This document shows, piece after piece, positions 8,824 through 16,682 of a stretch of 64,000 bases of DNA. The stretch comes from Kyrpidia spormannii (GTDB taxonomy: Bacteria; Bacillota; Bacilli; Kyrpidiales; Kyrpidiaceae). The stretch's first letter is position 1; each line of letters starts with the position of its first letter. The notes below the pieces were generated by a model. The model was not told the origin of the DNA and did not search any database. It worked only from the letters and a program-made list of their open reading frames with translations. The translations under genes were made by a program, and so were the position numbers. Where the stretch lies: NCBI RefSeq assembly GCF_002804065.1, contig NZ_CP024955.1, positions 1,240,001 to 1,304,000 on the forward strand. The letters run 5' to 3'.

Positions 8824-9856
8824 AGAGCAAGAGCAAAAGCTGTTTCAGACCCTGGAGCTTTGCCGCCAGCTATACAACGCAGCCCTGGAGCAAAGAGAAA
8901 TTTGTTATCGGCAAAGAGGCAAGTCACCTTCTTGCACCGCACAAAAAAATGAACTACCGGCATTTAAGAAAGAATTTCCGGAATACAAACAGGTCAATGC
9001 TCAAGTCCTGCAGGATTGCCTGCAGAGGTTAGACCATGCGTTCCAGCGGTTTTTTGCTGGCCTGGCCGGGTATCCGCACTACAAAGATCAGAACCATTAC
9101 CGTTCTTTCACCTACCCGCAGGCGGACAAGCAGGACCATTTCAAAAAAATCGGCCATATTTATTTGCCTAAGATTGGGTACGTCAAAATGAAAGCTCACT
9201 TTGAATTTAACCCGGCCAAGGTCAGCCGAATCAATGTCAAGTACCACGGCGGCAAATGGTACGTCAATCTGACCTCGGAAATCCAAGAGTCCGAAGGAGT
9301 AGACATTGTTAACAAGGTGGGTATTGATGTTGGCCTTTTAACCTTCGCCGCACTCTCAGACGGCACGAAAATCGACAACCCGAAATACTTTCGTAAATCC
9401 GAAAAGAAATTGGCCAGGTTGCAAAGACGGCTTTCCCGCAAGAAAAAAGGTTCAAACAACCGAGGGAAGGCTAAAGCGAAAGTAACCAGGCTGCATGATA
9501 AGATTGCCAATCAGCGGAAAGACTTCTTGCACAAGATTTCCCACGGCATAGTCCAAAAATATGACTGGATCGCCGTCGAGGATTTGTCGGTTAAGAACAT
9601 GATGAAGAATCACCATTTCAGCAAGAGCATCGCCGACGCTGGCTGGAGCAAGTTCATCAGCTACATCGAATATAAAGCCAAAAAGTTCGGCAAGGTTCTA
9701 GTGAAAGTTCCTCCAGCCGGCACGTCCCAAACCTGTGTATGCGGGCATCCAGTTCCCAAAGACCTAAGCGTCCGGATACACCAATGCCCGCATTGCGGGC
9801 TGACCGCCGACCGGGACGTGGTCTCGGCGATGGTCATCCTGCAAAGGGCGAATTAG
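8786..9856 (+). CDS. tnpB: RNA-guided endonuclease TnpB
   Basis: About 356 residues from ATG 8786; a GTG at 8777 is an alternative start. RuvC residues are visible, numbered from the GTG start: Asp184 in G-I-D-V-G, Glu269 in V-E-D-L-S and Asp347 in A-D-R-D-V. The zinc-finger part has C-V-C (320, 322) and C-P-H-C (337, 340); the first pair is C-x-C and not the usual C-x2-C. Members of the family cut DNA guided by an omega-RNA made from the element's right end, and so help retain the element. The frame ends soon after the RD motif, without a long C-terminal tail. Confidence 0.92.
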   Translation: MIIVHRFHIEPTKEQEQKLFQTLELCRQLYNAALEQREICYRQRGKSPSCTAQKNELPAFKKEFPEYKQVNAQVLQDCLQRLDHAFQRFFAGLAGYPHYKDQNHYRSFTYPQADKQDHFKKIGHIYLPKIGYVKMKAHFEFNPAKVSRINVKYHGGKWYVNLTSEIQESEGVDIVNKVGIDVGLLTFAALSDGTKIDNPKYFRKSEKKLARLQRRLSRKKKGSNNRGKAKAKVTRLHDKIANQRKDFLHKISHGIVQKYDWIAVEDLSVKNMMKNHHFSKSIADAGWSKFISYIEYKAKKFGKVLVKVPPAGTSQTCVCGHPVPKDLSVRIHQCPHCGLTADRDVVSAMVILQRAN

Positions 9857-9990
9857 GCAAGATCTGAGTAGGGCTGGAAGCACCCGAACTTACGCCTGCG
9901 GAGATTGTGTAAGACCCATGTGGCTACGGTCGATGAACCAGGAAGCTCCCGCTTCTAAGCGAAAGCGAAGGCGGGAGAGGCTTCACTAAA
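9850..9990 (+). ncRNA. putative omega-RNA (reRNA) scaffold at the IS right end
   Basis: The 130 bp behind tnpB are non-coding and structured. A long stem pairs GAAGC-TCCCGC (9942-9952) with GCGGGA-GA-GGCTTC (9971-9984), with an inner hairpin around AAGCGAAAGC. In IS605-type elements the TnpB guide RNA comes from this region, its 3' guide being the flanking host DNA, here the bases after ~9986. The 5' limit is unknown because these RNAs often overlap the tnpB 3' end. Confidence 0.6.
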
Positions 9991-10064
9991 CTCCAAAGGG
10001 ATGTCAGCGACAACCCGTATCCCGGCCCGGGGTTTTGGGCTGTGATCTTGTGGAGGTGATCGCC

Positions 10065-11060
10065 GTGGCCGGCGAAATGAAAGCGATTGTGTTGACGTCT
10101 TCAGGAAATCTCATCGAAACTGAAGTGCCAAAACCGGCGCCCGGGGACCGCGATCTTTTGGTGGAGGTTCGCGCCGTGTCGGTGAATCCCGTGGATACCA
10201 AACAGCGGGCAGAAGAAGGGAAACTCCGGATCCTGGGTTGGGATGTGGCGGGTATCGTCCGGGAGGTGGGTCCGGCCTGTACGCTCTTTCGCCCGGGTGA
10301 CGAAGTCTATTACGCCGGGGACATCACCCGACCTGGCGGTTTCAGTGAGTATCACGTCGTCGATGAGCGGCTGGTGGGGCCTAAACCCCGAACCTCAGAT
10401 TTTGCCCAGGCGGCGGCGCTGCCCCTGACCACCCTGACCGCGTGGGAGGGGCTGTTTGAAAAATTAGGTGTGCAAGCGAACGGTGGAGCGGACAAGAGGA
10501 TTTTGATCGTCGGGGCGGCGGGTGGAGTGGGTTCCATGGCTGTACAGCTGGCGCGGTGGGCGGGACTTGAGGTGATCGGCACCGCATCCCGACCGGAGTC
10601 GACCAAATGGGTGAGGGAGTACGGCGCCCACCATGTGATCGACCATTATGAACCGTTTCGGCCGCAGCTTGAGGCGCTGGGGATATCCGGGGTCGACGCG
10701 GTCTTTTGTCTTAACGTGGTGGAGCCCAATTGGGATGCCATGTTAGATGTTTTGGTGCCGGGTGGGAAGTTGTGCACCATCCTCCCGCCCACCTCCCCGG
10801 TCAATCTGCGGCCGCTGTTTGACAAGAGTCTTACCTGGGCCATGGAAGGCATGTTCACGCGTGCCCGGTTTCGAACTCCGGATATGCAGGAACAACATCG
10901 CATCCTCGCGGAGGTATCGGGCTTGGTGGACTCGGGAGAGATCCGGACGACGATGAATCGCTATTTGTCCCCGATCAGCGCCGCCAACCTGGAAAGAGCC
11001 TTCGCCGAAATTCGCTCAGGCCGCAGCATTGGAAAAATCGTACTGGAGTCCTTTGCATGA
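10065..11060 (+). CDS. zinc-binding-type alcohol dehydrogenase / quinone oxidoreductase (MDR)
   Basis: 331 residues from a GTG at 10065, chosen because GGAGGTGA ends six bases before it; an ATG at 10077 is the alternative. GroES-like domain up to ~130, then a Rossmann fold with G-A-A-G-G-V-G near 165-175. It resembles the zinc-binding alcohol dehydrogenase family proteins that lack catalytic zinc ligands. It stands alone just behind the IS element, whose right end is only ~80 bp upstream, so its native promoter may have been displaced. Substrate unknown. Confidence 0.82.
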   Translation: MAGEMKAIVLTSSGNLIETEVPKPAPGDRDLLVEVRAVSVNPVDTKQRAEEGKLRILGWDVAGIVREVGPACTLFRPGDEVYYAGDITRPGGFSEYHVVDERLVGPKPRTSDFAQAAALPLTTLTAWEGLFEKLGVQANGGADKRILIVGAAGGVGSMAVQLARWAGLEVIGTASRPESTKWVREYGAHHVIDHYEPFRPQLEALGISGVDAVFCLNVVEPNWDAMLDVLVPGGKLCTILPPTSPVNLRPLFDKSLTWAMEGMFTRARFRTPDMQEQHRILAEVSGLVDSGEIRTTMNRYLSPISAANLERAFAEIRSGRSIGKIVLESFA

Positions 11061-11094
11061 AGGGGGCGGACCGAAGCCGGTCCGGCCCTGCGCG

Positions 11095-12075
11095 TCATCG
11101 CTCCAGAACCACTTTTCCCCAAGTCCGTCGGGAGGCCAGGCGGGCGAGGGCTGCGGGCAGCTGCTCAAAGGGGAATCGGTGGTGGACAAGGGGCCGGATG
11201 GAACCCTGCTGGTAGAGGGCGATTAGATCCCGGTGCGCCTCCCGGACCGCCTGGGGGAAGAGGCGCTGAAAGAGTCCCCAGTGCACCCCCCAGATGGCGT
11301 AGTTTTTCACCAGGGCGTGGTTGGTGGGAGCCTGGGCGATGCGCCCGCCGGCGAATCCCACCACCAGGATCCGCCCTTCAAAGGCAATGCAGCGGCGGGA
11401 CTGGTCGAACACATCCCCGCCCACCGGGTCGAAAATAACGTTTGCCCCCTTGCCTTGGGTGGCCATTTTGACGGCCTCGACAAAATCATGTTCTCTGTAG
11501 TCGATCGCCAAGTCGGCGCCGAGTTCTCGGCAAATGTTCACTTTCTCCCGGCCGCCCGCTGTGGCGATCACTCCGGCGCCTGCCGCCTTGCCGAGCTGGA
11601 TCGCCGCCGACCCGACTCCGCCGGCTCCGGCGTGTACCAGGAGCACCTCGCCCCGCTGAAGCCGGGCCAGCCGATGCAAGGCGTAATGAGCGGTGTGAAA
11701 GCTGATGAAAAAGGCGGCGGCTTCCGCCGGCGGCATCGATTCCGGCACGGGGTATACGCGGTCAGCCGGTACTTTGATCTGTTCGGCGTAGCCGCCCTCT
11801 GGCAAAGCGGGGAGGGCAATCACCCGGTTCCCGACGGGCAGGTCCACCCCCTCTCCCGAGGCTCGGATGCGACCGGTCACCTCGGCTCCGGGGGTAAAGG
11901 GAAGCGGGGGCTTTTCTTGGTAGGTACCGGCACACAGGAGGAGGTCAAGAAAATTAACTCCCGCGGCCTCGACGTCGATCAACACTTCTCCCGCTTGCGG
12001 GACCGGCGCCGGCCTCTCTTCCAGGCGGAGTACTTCTTCCGGATTTCCAAGCTGATGCACCACCCAGGCTCGCAC
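11095..12075 (-). CDS. NADPH:quinone oxidoreductase family protein
   Basis: 326 residues if translation starts at the GTG at 12075, which is preceded by GGAAGGTG at good spacing. From there the protein begins with an R-A-W-V-V-H strand typical of the family and has a G-A-G-G-V-G motif near residue 150. The frame stays open far upstream through an acyl-CoA dehydrogenase remnant (to 12429), giving a 444-codon ORF. The internal start and ribosome site indicate that the reductase is a separate product. Convergent with the preceding MDR gene across a 34-bp gap. Confidence 0.82.
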   Translation of the reverse strand: MRAWVVHQLGNPEEVLRLEERPAPVPQAGEVLIDVEAAGVNFLDLLLCAGTYQEKPPLPFTPGAEVTGRIRASGEGVDLPVGNRVIALPALPEGGYAEQIKVPADRVYPVPESMPPAEAAAFFISFHTAHYALHRLARLQRGEVLLVHAGAGGVGSAAIQLGKAAGAGVIATAGGREKVNICRELGADLAIDYREHDFVEAVKMATQGKGANVIFDPVGGDVFDQSRRCIAFEGRILVVGFAGGRIAQAPTNHALVKNYAIWGVHWGLFQRLFPQAVREAHRDLIALYQQGSIRPLVHHRFPFEQLPAALARLASRRTWGKVVLER

Positions 12076-12429
12076 AGGCGAACACCTTCCTTCCGTGACA
12101 TTGCCTAGCAAATCATCCACTTTGACGTGTCCCTTCAGGAGATTTCGGGAGATGATGAGGCGCTGGATCTCATCCGTGCCGTCGTAGATGCGCCACAACC
12201 GGGCCTCCCGGTACCATCGTTCGATGGGCAACTCCTTCGTGTACCCCATTCCCCCATGAATCTGCAACACCCGATCCACCACGCGGTTGCCCATGTTGGA
12301 ACCGTAGAGCTTCCCCATGGAGGCGTACCGGGACATCCCTGGCTTCCCTTCCCGTTCGTTTCGCAAGACCTGCTGTTCAAGGGGGATCAGTTCCCGTTCG
12401 ACAAACCGGCGTACCGTCTGTTGGACCAT
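12076..12429 (-). pseudogene. acyl-CoA dehydrogenase remnant with internal deletion
   Basis: About 118 codons. The first ~31 resemble the N-terminal helix region of acyl-CoA dehydrogenases. At the M-S-R-Y-A-S segment it jumps to the C-terminal domain, with Q-I-H-G-G-M-G-Y and R-D-G-T-type (Y-D-G-T-D-E-I-Q) motifs of the FAD-binding end. The middle ~250 residues, including most of the active site, are missing. No stop separates it from the downstream reductase frame. It cannot be a working dehydrogenase. A TetR-like palindrome lies 60 bp upstream. Confidence 0.8.
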
Positions 12430-12485
12430 TCGTCAATTGGAAATCCATCGCATTGCCCCCTTCCGAACTCCAACCTGGTTGCTTC

Positions 12486-12508
12486 GTTATAACGACCGGC
12501 CGGTTGTT
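12486..12508 (-). promoter_or_regulatory. TetR-type operator and -10-like box upstream of the dehydrogenase remnant
   Basis: Bases 12491-12508 form an 18-bp palindrome, AACGACCGG paired with CCGGTTGTT, with one mismatch per arm. Next to it, on the minus strand, lies TATAAC (12486-12491), a plausible -10 for the remnant gene. Palindromes of this size are typical TetR operators of fatty-acid genes. No tetR gene is nearby, so the regulator is elsewhere or lost. Confidence 0.5.
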
Positions 12509-12561
12509 TCATGGTAAACTTGGATTCGTTCCAACAGTTGGTATCCCCTACCCTATTTGTA

Positions 12562-12591
12562 TTGTACAAAAAATGCGCCAATCGGTATAGT
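12562..12591 (+). promoter_or_regulatory. candidate sigma-A promoter before the nitrilase remnant
   Basis: TTGTAC (12562-12567), an 18-bp spacer and TATAGT (12586-12591). It would transcribe the nitrilase remnant and then the amidase, which has no closer promoter that I can see. Confidence 0.45.
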
Positions 12592-12672
12592 GGATCTAGG
12601 CGGAGTGTCGTCCGATGCGGCATCGCCAAGTTTAACCGGGAGGGAGCGGGTTGCGAGAGAAAACACAGGTAC

Positions 12673-12966
12673 GGGTGTTTTGTGATTTCCACGAGCCAGT
12701 ACGTCACAAAAGAGATGTACCCTCAAGATCTGTATGGCCAGGACGATTTAGAGAATTTTCCTGAAGAGATTTCCCGGGGCGGGACGGCAATTGTTGACCC
12801 GTTCGGGCAATACATCGAGGGCCCGTTGTACTCCCGGGAAGGAATTTTGTACGCGGACTTAGATCTCGGTTTGTTGGATGAGGTCCATTAGGAGTTCGAT
12901 CCCATTGGGCACTACTCCCGTCCAGACGTATTCAGGCTTGTCGTGAACGAACCACCCCAGCGTTGA
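12673..12966 (+). pseudogene. nitrilase C-terminal remnant
   Basis: From G-C-F-V-I-S-T-S-Q-Y onward the frame matches the last third of nitrilases: S-R-G-G-T-A-I-V-D-P-F-G, E-G-P-L-Y-S-R-E-G-I, A-D-L-D-L. An in-frame TAG stop (12889-12891) interrupts it, after which the same frame continues with I-G-H-Y-S-R-P-D-V-F, the typical nitrilase end, to a TGA at 12964-12966. The N-terminal two thirds with the catalytic Glu-Lys-Cys are absent. It lies 46 bp before an amidase, the usual partner in nitrile breakdown. Confidence 0.78.
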
Positions 12967-13012
12967 TCTTAGTGAAAATTTTTCAAAACTGCCTGCATAA
13001 GGGGGATGCCTC

Positions 13013-14524
13013 GTGATTCAACGCCCTTCACTGGAACAATTGGACCGCATCGCGCGTGCGTATGGGCTGGGCTTGGGACCGGAGGATTTAATAGAGTTTC
13101 GCAATCTGGTGTCGGCGGCGCTGGCTTCCTATGACCGGGTTCACGACATGGTGGAACCGAAGCCGCCAGTCACCTATTCGCGGTCGGTGGGCTATCGCCC
13201 AGGCGAGGAGGAAAATCCGCTTGGAGCCTGGTACTGGAAAACGAAAGTTCCGGGAGCGTCGGAAGGGAAGCTCTCCGGTAAGCGGATTGTTCTGAAAGAT
13301 AACGTGAGTTTGGCCGGAGTGCCGATGATGAACGGGACTTCGGTGTTGGAGGGCTATGTGCCCGATGTCGATGCGACGATCGTGACCCGGATTCTCGACG
13401 CCGGGGGTGAGATCGTCGGGAAAGCGGTGTGTGAGCATCTGTGCTTTTCCGGCAGCAGTTTTACGTCTGACACTGGCCCGGTGAGAAATCCTCACGACCC
13501 GTCGCGGTCAGCGGGGGGGTCGTCCAGCGGAAGTGCCGTACTTGTGGCCACCGGGGACGTGGACATGGCCATTGGTGGCGACCAGGGGGGATCGATTCGG
13601 ATCCCCAGTTCCTGGTGCGGGGTGTATGGGCTAAAGCCCTCCTATGGTCTCGTGCCCTACACCGGGGTGTTTCCGATCGAGCAAACCATCGACCACGTGG
13701 GTCCCATTGCCGGCACCGTGGCGGACGTGGCCCTCCTGCTCGAGGTCATCGCCGGACCTGATGGCCTCGACCCACGCCAGAGGGATCTGGAAGCAAAACC
13801 GTACAGCCAACTGCTCGGCGGAGACCTGAGCGGGATGCGGATCGGCGTGGTGCGGGAAGGCTTTGGATGGGAAGCGTTGTCTGAGCCCGACGTGGATGAG
13901 GCGGTCCGGGAGGCGGCGCACGCCTTTGTCCAGTACGGGGCCTCGGTGGAGGAAATCTCGATTCCAATGCATCGGGACGGGCTTCACATCTGGAACGTGA
14001 TCGGAACCGAGGGCACCTTGGACATGATGATCCGCGGGCACAGTCAAGGAACGAACTGGAAGGGCTTTTATCAGACCAGCCTTCTCGATGTGTATGCCCG
14101 GGGTCTGAAGACCCGGGCGGTGGATCTCACCGATACTGTGAAGATGGTGATCCTGGCAGCCCAGTACATGCAGGAGATGTATCACGGAAGATATTATGCC
14201 AAAGCCCAGAATCTCGGGCGGCAGTTGAGGGCGGAATATGACGCCGTCTTGAAAACCTACGATGTACTGATTATGCCCACGACGCCGATGAAAGCGACGC
14301 CCATCCCCGGGCCGGAGAGCAGCCGGGAGGAGCGGGTGGCCCGGGCGCTGGAGATGATCGTCAACACCGCTCCCTTCGATGTGACCGGACACCCGGCGAT
14401 GAACGTGCCCTGCGGGCGGTCGGGCGGACTTCCCGTGGGGATGATGCTTATCGGGCGCCACGGGGAGGATGAGGTGGTCCTTCGGGCCGCCTATGCCTTT
14501 GAACAGGACCGCGGTCAGATTTAG
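13013..14524 (+). CDS. amidase (amidase signature family)
   Basis: 503 residues, start GTG 13013 behind AGGGGGATG. Amidase-signature core: catalytic Lys in V-L-K-D-N-V (about residue 92), the G-G-S-S-S-G-S-A glycine/serine loop (about 167-174) and the nucleophile serine in G-G-S-I-R-I. The N-terminal ~70-residue helical extension and the overall length match nitrile-pathway amidases such as Rhodococcus/Pseudomonas enantioselective amidases. Expected reaction: R-CO-NH2 to acid plus ammonia. The truncated nitrilase upstream and ammonium genes downstream suit a nitrogen-scavenging role. Confidence 0.87.
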   Translation: MIQRPSLEQLDRIARAYGLGLGPEDLIEFRNLVSAALASYDRVHDMVEPKPPVTYSRSVGYRPGEEENPLGAWYWKTKVPGASEGKLSGKRIVLKDNVSLAGVPMMNGTSVLEGYVPDVDATIVTRILDAGGEIVGKAVCEHLCFSGSSFTSDTGPVRNPHDPSRSAGGSSSGSAVLVATGDVDMAIGGDQGGSIRIPSSWCGVYGLKPSYGLVPYTGVFPIEQTIDHVGPIAGTVADVALLLEVIAGPDGLDPRQRDLEAKPYSQLLGGDLSGMRIGVVREGFGWEALSEPDVDEAVREAAHAFVQYGASVEEISIPMHRDGLHIWNVIGTEGTLDMMIRGHSQGTNWKGFYQTSLLDVYARGLKTRAVDLTDTVKMVILAAQYMQEMYHGRYYAKAQNLGRQLRAEYDAVLKTYDVLIMPTTPMKATPIPGPESSREERVARALEMIVNTAPFDVTGHPAMNVPCGRSGGLPVGMMLIGRHGEDEVVLRAAYAFEQDRGQI

Positions 14525-14590
14525 GATAGAAACCTTTCTGAATCAGGGATATTTGAGATATAAAAAATGACGTAGAATGAGAAAAATATC

Positions 14591-14619
14591 TTGCATAATG
14601 GAGATAGTCCGGTTAAAAT
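14591..14619 (+). promoter_or_regulatory. promoter of the riboswitch-glnK-amtB unit
   Basis: TTGCAT (14591-14596), a 17-bp spacer and TAAAAT (14614-14619). A start site about 7 bases later (~14626) falls exactly where the riboswitch aptamer begins. Confidence 0.7.
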
Positions 14620-14626
14620 GGCGATA

Positions 14627-14756
14627 GAGAACTCCTAGGGTTCCGCGTTTGGCATGAAAGATGACAAACGGACCGGTCCGAGAGGAGTTCGCGCCGAAGC
14701 CGGCGTCACACGGAGGGATAAAAGCCCGGGAGGTTTTTATCCCTCCGTATTTTTTT
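14627..14756 (+). promoter_or_regulatory. guanidine-I (ykkC-type) riboswitch with terminator
   Basis: The conserved blocks of the guanidine-I aptamer are present in order: CTAGGGTTCCG (14634-14644), ACCGGTCCGAGAG (14672-14684), and ACACGG-GGGATAAAAGCCCGGGAG near 14708-14732 (here with A after ACACGG). The AGGGTTCCG and GGTCCGAGAG forms fit the guanidine class better than the ppGpp or PRPP variants of the ykkC family. The last block also forms one arm of a 13-bp terminator stem (14711-14723 with 14735-14747) followed by seven T. Ligand binding should hold the arm in the aptamer and permit read-through, turning on glnK-amtB when guanidine is present. Confidence 0.88.
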
Positions 14757-14812
14757 CGAAAGGAGAGGGAAGCGGTGGAAAGCCGTGAATTCATGAATGG
14801 AGCACGAGCAAG

Positions 14813-14841
14813 GGGAGCGGGATTTGTCGAGTCCTGCTCCT
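14813..14841 (+). other. stem-loop in the glnK leader
   Basis: A 10-bp stem with two G-U pairs (14813-14822 with 14832-14841) and a 9-nt loop, between the riboswitch terminator and glnK. The following TTTCGTT is only a weak U tract. It may be a second attenuator or a processing site. Confidence 0.4.
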
Positions 14842-14889
14842 TTCGTTATCATGGGGGCGATCAAGGCGATTTTCAGGCGGGAAGGAAGA

Positions 14890-15252
14890 ATGGGATTGAA
14901 AAAGATTGAGGCGATTATTCGTCCGGAAAAGTTGCAGGCGGTGATTGCAAAGCTGCATGCGGCTGGAATCTTTGGATTCACGGTCAGCCAGGTTCAAGGC
15001 CGGGGTCAACAGCGCAGTTCGGCAGGGGTGTATCGGGGGCACGTGTATCAAATCAGCCTGCACCCGAAGGTGAAGGTGGAGATGGTCGTCTCCGATGCCT
15101 ATGCGCAGAGGGCGGTGGAGTCGATTGTCCAGGCGGCGCAGACCGGGGAGGCGGGAGACGGGAAAATTTTTGTCCTGCCGGTGTATGAAGCGTACAACAT
15201 TCGCACCGGTGCGCCCGACGAAACGATCGATGATATGCGGTCCACAAAATAA
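14890..15252 (+). CDS. glnK: PII nitrogen regulatory protein
   Basis: 120 residues from ATG 14890 behind GGAAGGA; the frame is open further up but the family starts at M-G-L-K-K-I-E-A-I-I. The T-loop region (about 37-55) reads G-R-G-Q-Q-R-S-S-A-G-V-Y-R-G, with a tyrosine in the usual uridylylation area. The nucleotide-binding G-x-G-x-G-K-I-F appears as G-E-A-G-D-G-K-I-F (about 84-92). It binds ATP/ADP and 2-oxoglutarate and blocks the AmtB channel when nitrogen is plentiful. It is followed by amtB after 99 bp and both lie behind the guanidine riboswitch. Confidence 0.93.
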   Translation: MGLKKIEAIIRPEKLQAVIAKLHAAGIFGFTVSQVQGRGQQRSSAGVYRGHVYQISLHPKVKVEMVVSDAYAQRAVESIVQAAQTGEAGDGKIFVLPVYEAYNIRTGAPDETIDDMRSTK

Positions 15253-15351
15253 TCGATAACATGTAATGAAAGATGACAAAACTGCTTGCGAATACCCCTT
15301 TCGGTCGCGTATACTGGCATCGTATTTTCTCTGACGTTGGAGGGGAGAGAT

Positions 15352-16668
15352 GTGACGGTACCGGAAGGGTTGAACACTGTGTGGGTCGTGCTGGCGGCGG
15401 CGATGATTGTGTTCATGGAGGGCGGGTTCAGCCTTTTGGAGGCGGGTTTGGTGCGGACCAAAAACGCCGTAAACGTGACGATGAAAATTTTTGTGGATCT
15501 CACCTTTGGGGCTTTGGCCTATTATGCGGTGGGACTCGGACTTATGTTTGGTGCGGATCACTTTGGTTGGTTCGGGTTGGCTTTACCCTCTGGGGTGATG
15601 GGGCCCGAGGGAGTTCCCACTGCCGCTTATGCATTATTTCAGATCGCTTTCGCCATGGCGGTGGCGTCGATCGTGTCCGGGGCCGTCGCCGAGCGGATGA
15701 AATTTTCGGCGTATATCGTGGTGACCATGTTGGTCTGCGGTCTAATCTATCCGTTGTCCGGCCACTGGATCTGGTCTTCGGGGGGCTGGTTATCTCGACT
15801 CGGGATGGAGGATTTTGCCGGATCGGCGGCGATTCACGCCATGGGGGGATTTTCCGCGCTGGCCCTGGCCGCGGTGCTCGGGCCCAGGCGCCAGCGATTT
15901 GGTTCGGATGGAGAGGTCAACGTCTTTGCTCCAAGTAACATTCCCCTGGCTTCGGCGGGGGCGTTTATTCTGTGGTTTGGGTGGTTCGGGTTCAACGCGG
16001 GCAGTACATTGAACGCCCTGGACGTGCGGCTTCCCATGATTGCTCTTCACACCTTTCTAGCGGCGTCGGCCGGCGGGGCGGCGGCGATCCTCGTGAGCAT
16101 GGCGCGCTTTAAGGTTTCCGATCCGAGCATGGCGATCAATGGTTCCCTGGCGGGACTAGTGGCGATCACGGCGGGTTGTGCCTTTGTGGGGACGGGTGCG
16201 TCGGTGATGATTGGCGCGGTGGCCGGGGCCTTGGTGGTTTGGGCGACGGGATGGGTGGATCGGATGAAGGTGGATGATCCGGTGGGGGCGGTGGCGGTTC
16301 ACGGATTCGGTGGCCTCTGGGGTACGGTGGCGGTGGGGTTGTTCGATGTACGCCAAGGGATGTTGACCACCGGCGATGCCCATCTGCTGCTCGTGCAAGG
16401 GTTAGGCGCTGCGGTGGCGGCGGTGTGGGGGTTTGCGGCCATGTTCGGAATTGGCACTCTTCTCGATAAAATTATGGGGCTTCGTGTGGCGCCGGACTTG
16501 GAGGAGCAGGGGTTGGACCTGGCCTTCCATGGCATTCCGGCGTACAATGAGCTGGAGCGGTTTACAAATTGGCCGGAGGGGCCGGGACATGGCGCGGCCG
16601 AAGATCCTGAGCCGGTGAAACCGGTGCTTGGCATGGGGGTGGAGCCGGCTCCGTCCGATCGGGCATGA
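15352..16668 (+). CDS. amtB: ammonium transporter
   Basis: 438 residues from GTG 15352, which has GGAGGGGAGA just upstream; an earlier in-frame start at 15286 would add 22 non-hydrophobic residues. Eleven membrane segments are expected. The twin-histidine pore is visible as A-I-H-A-M-G-G (about 160) and V-H-G-F-G-G-L-W-G (about 310), and the conserved Asp in D-F-A-G-S. The C-terminal cytoplasmic tail (E-E-Q-G-L-D and onward) is the PII contact region. Conducts NH4+/NH3 into the cell. Confidence 0.94.
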   Translation: MTVPEGLNTVWVVLAAAMIVFMEGGFSLLEAGLVRTKNAVNVTMKIFVDLTFGALAYYAVGLGLMFGADHFGWFGLALPSGVMGPEGVPTAAYALFQIAFAMAVASIVSGAVAERMKFSAYIVVTMLVCGLIYPLSGHWIWSSGGWLSRLGMEDFAGSAAIHAMGGFSALALAAVLGPRRQRFGSDGEVNVFAPSNIPLASAGAFILWFGWFGFNAGSTLNALDVRLPMIALHTFLAASAGGAAAILVSMARFKVSDPSMAINGSLAGLVAITAGCAFVGTGASVMIGAVAGALVVWATGWVDRMKVDDPVGAVAVHGFGGLWGTVAVGLFDVRQGMLTTGDAHLLLVQGLGAAVAAVWGFAAMFGIGTLLDKIMGLRVAPDLEEQGLDLAFHGIPAYNELERFTNWPEGPGHGAAEDPEPVKPVLGMGVEPAPSDRA

Positions 16669-16682
16669 GATTTGTACCCGTG

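Larger units (their letters stand above)
8323..9986 (+). mobile_element. IS200/IS605 family element (tnpA + tnpB)
   Basis: Contains a Y1 transposase gene, an overlapping tnpB and a structured right end. The left end begins at or very near 8323, immediately after intron 3. The right end is the hairpin region 9942-9984, ending near GGCTTCAC at 9986. Such elements lack terminal inverted repeats and move as single-stranded circles, with subterminal hairpins at each end. Exact ends need comparison with an empty site; the left boundary is set only by the intron end. AT content in the coding part is visibly higher than in the flanking genes, consistent with foreign origin. Confidence 0.85.

Noticed and set aside
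11061-11094. GGACCG...CGGTCC hairpin between the convergent MDR genes as a terminator
   Set aside because: No U tract on either side and the stem is short.
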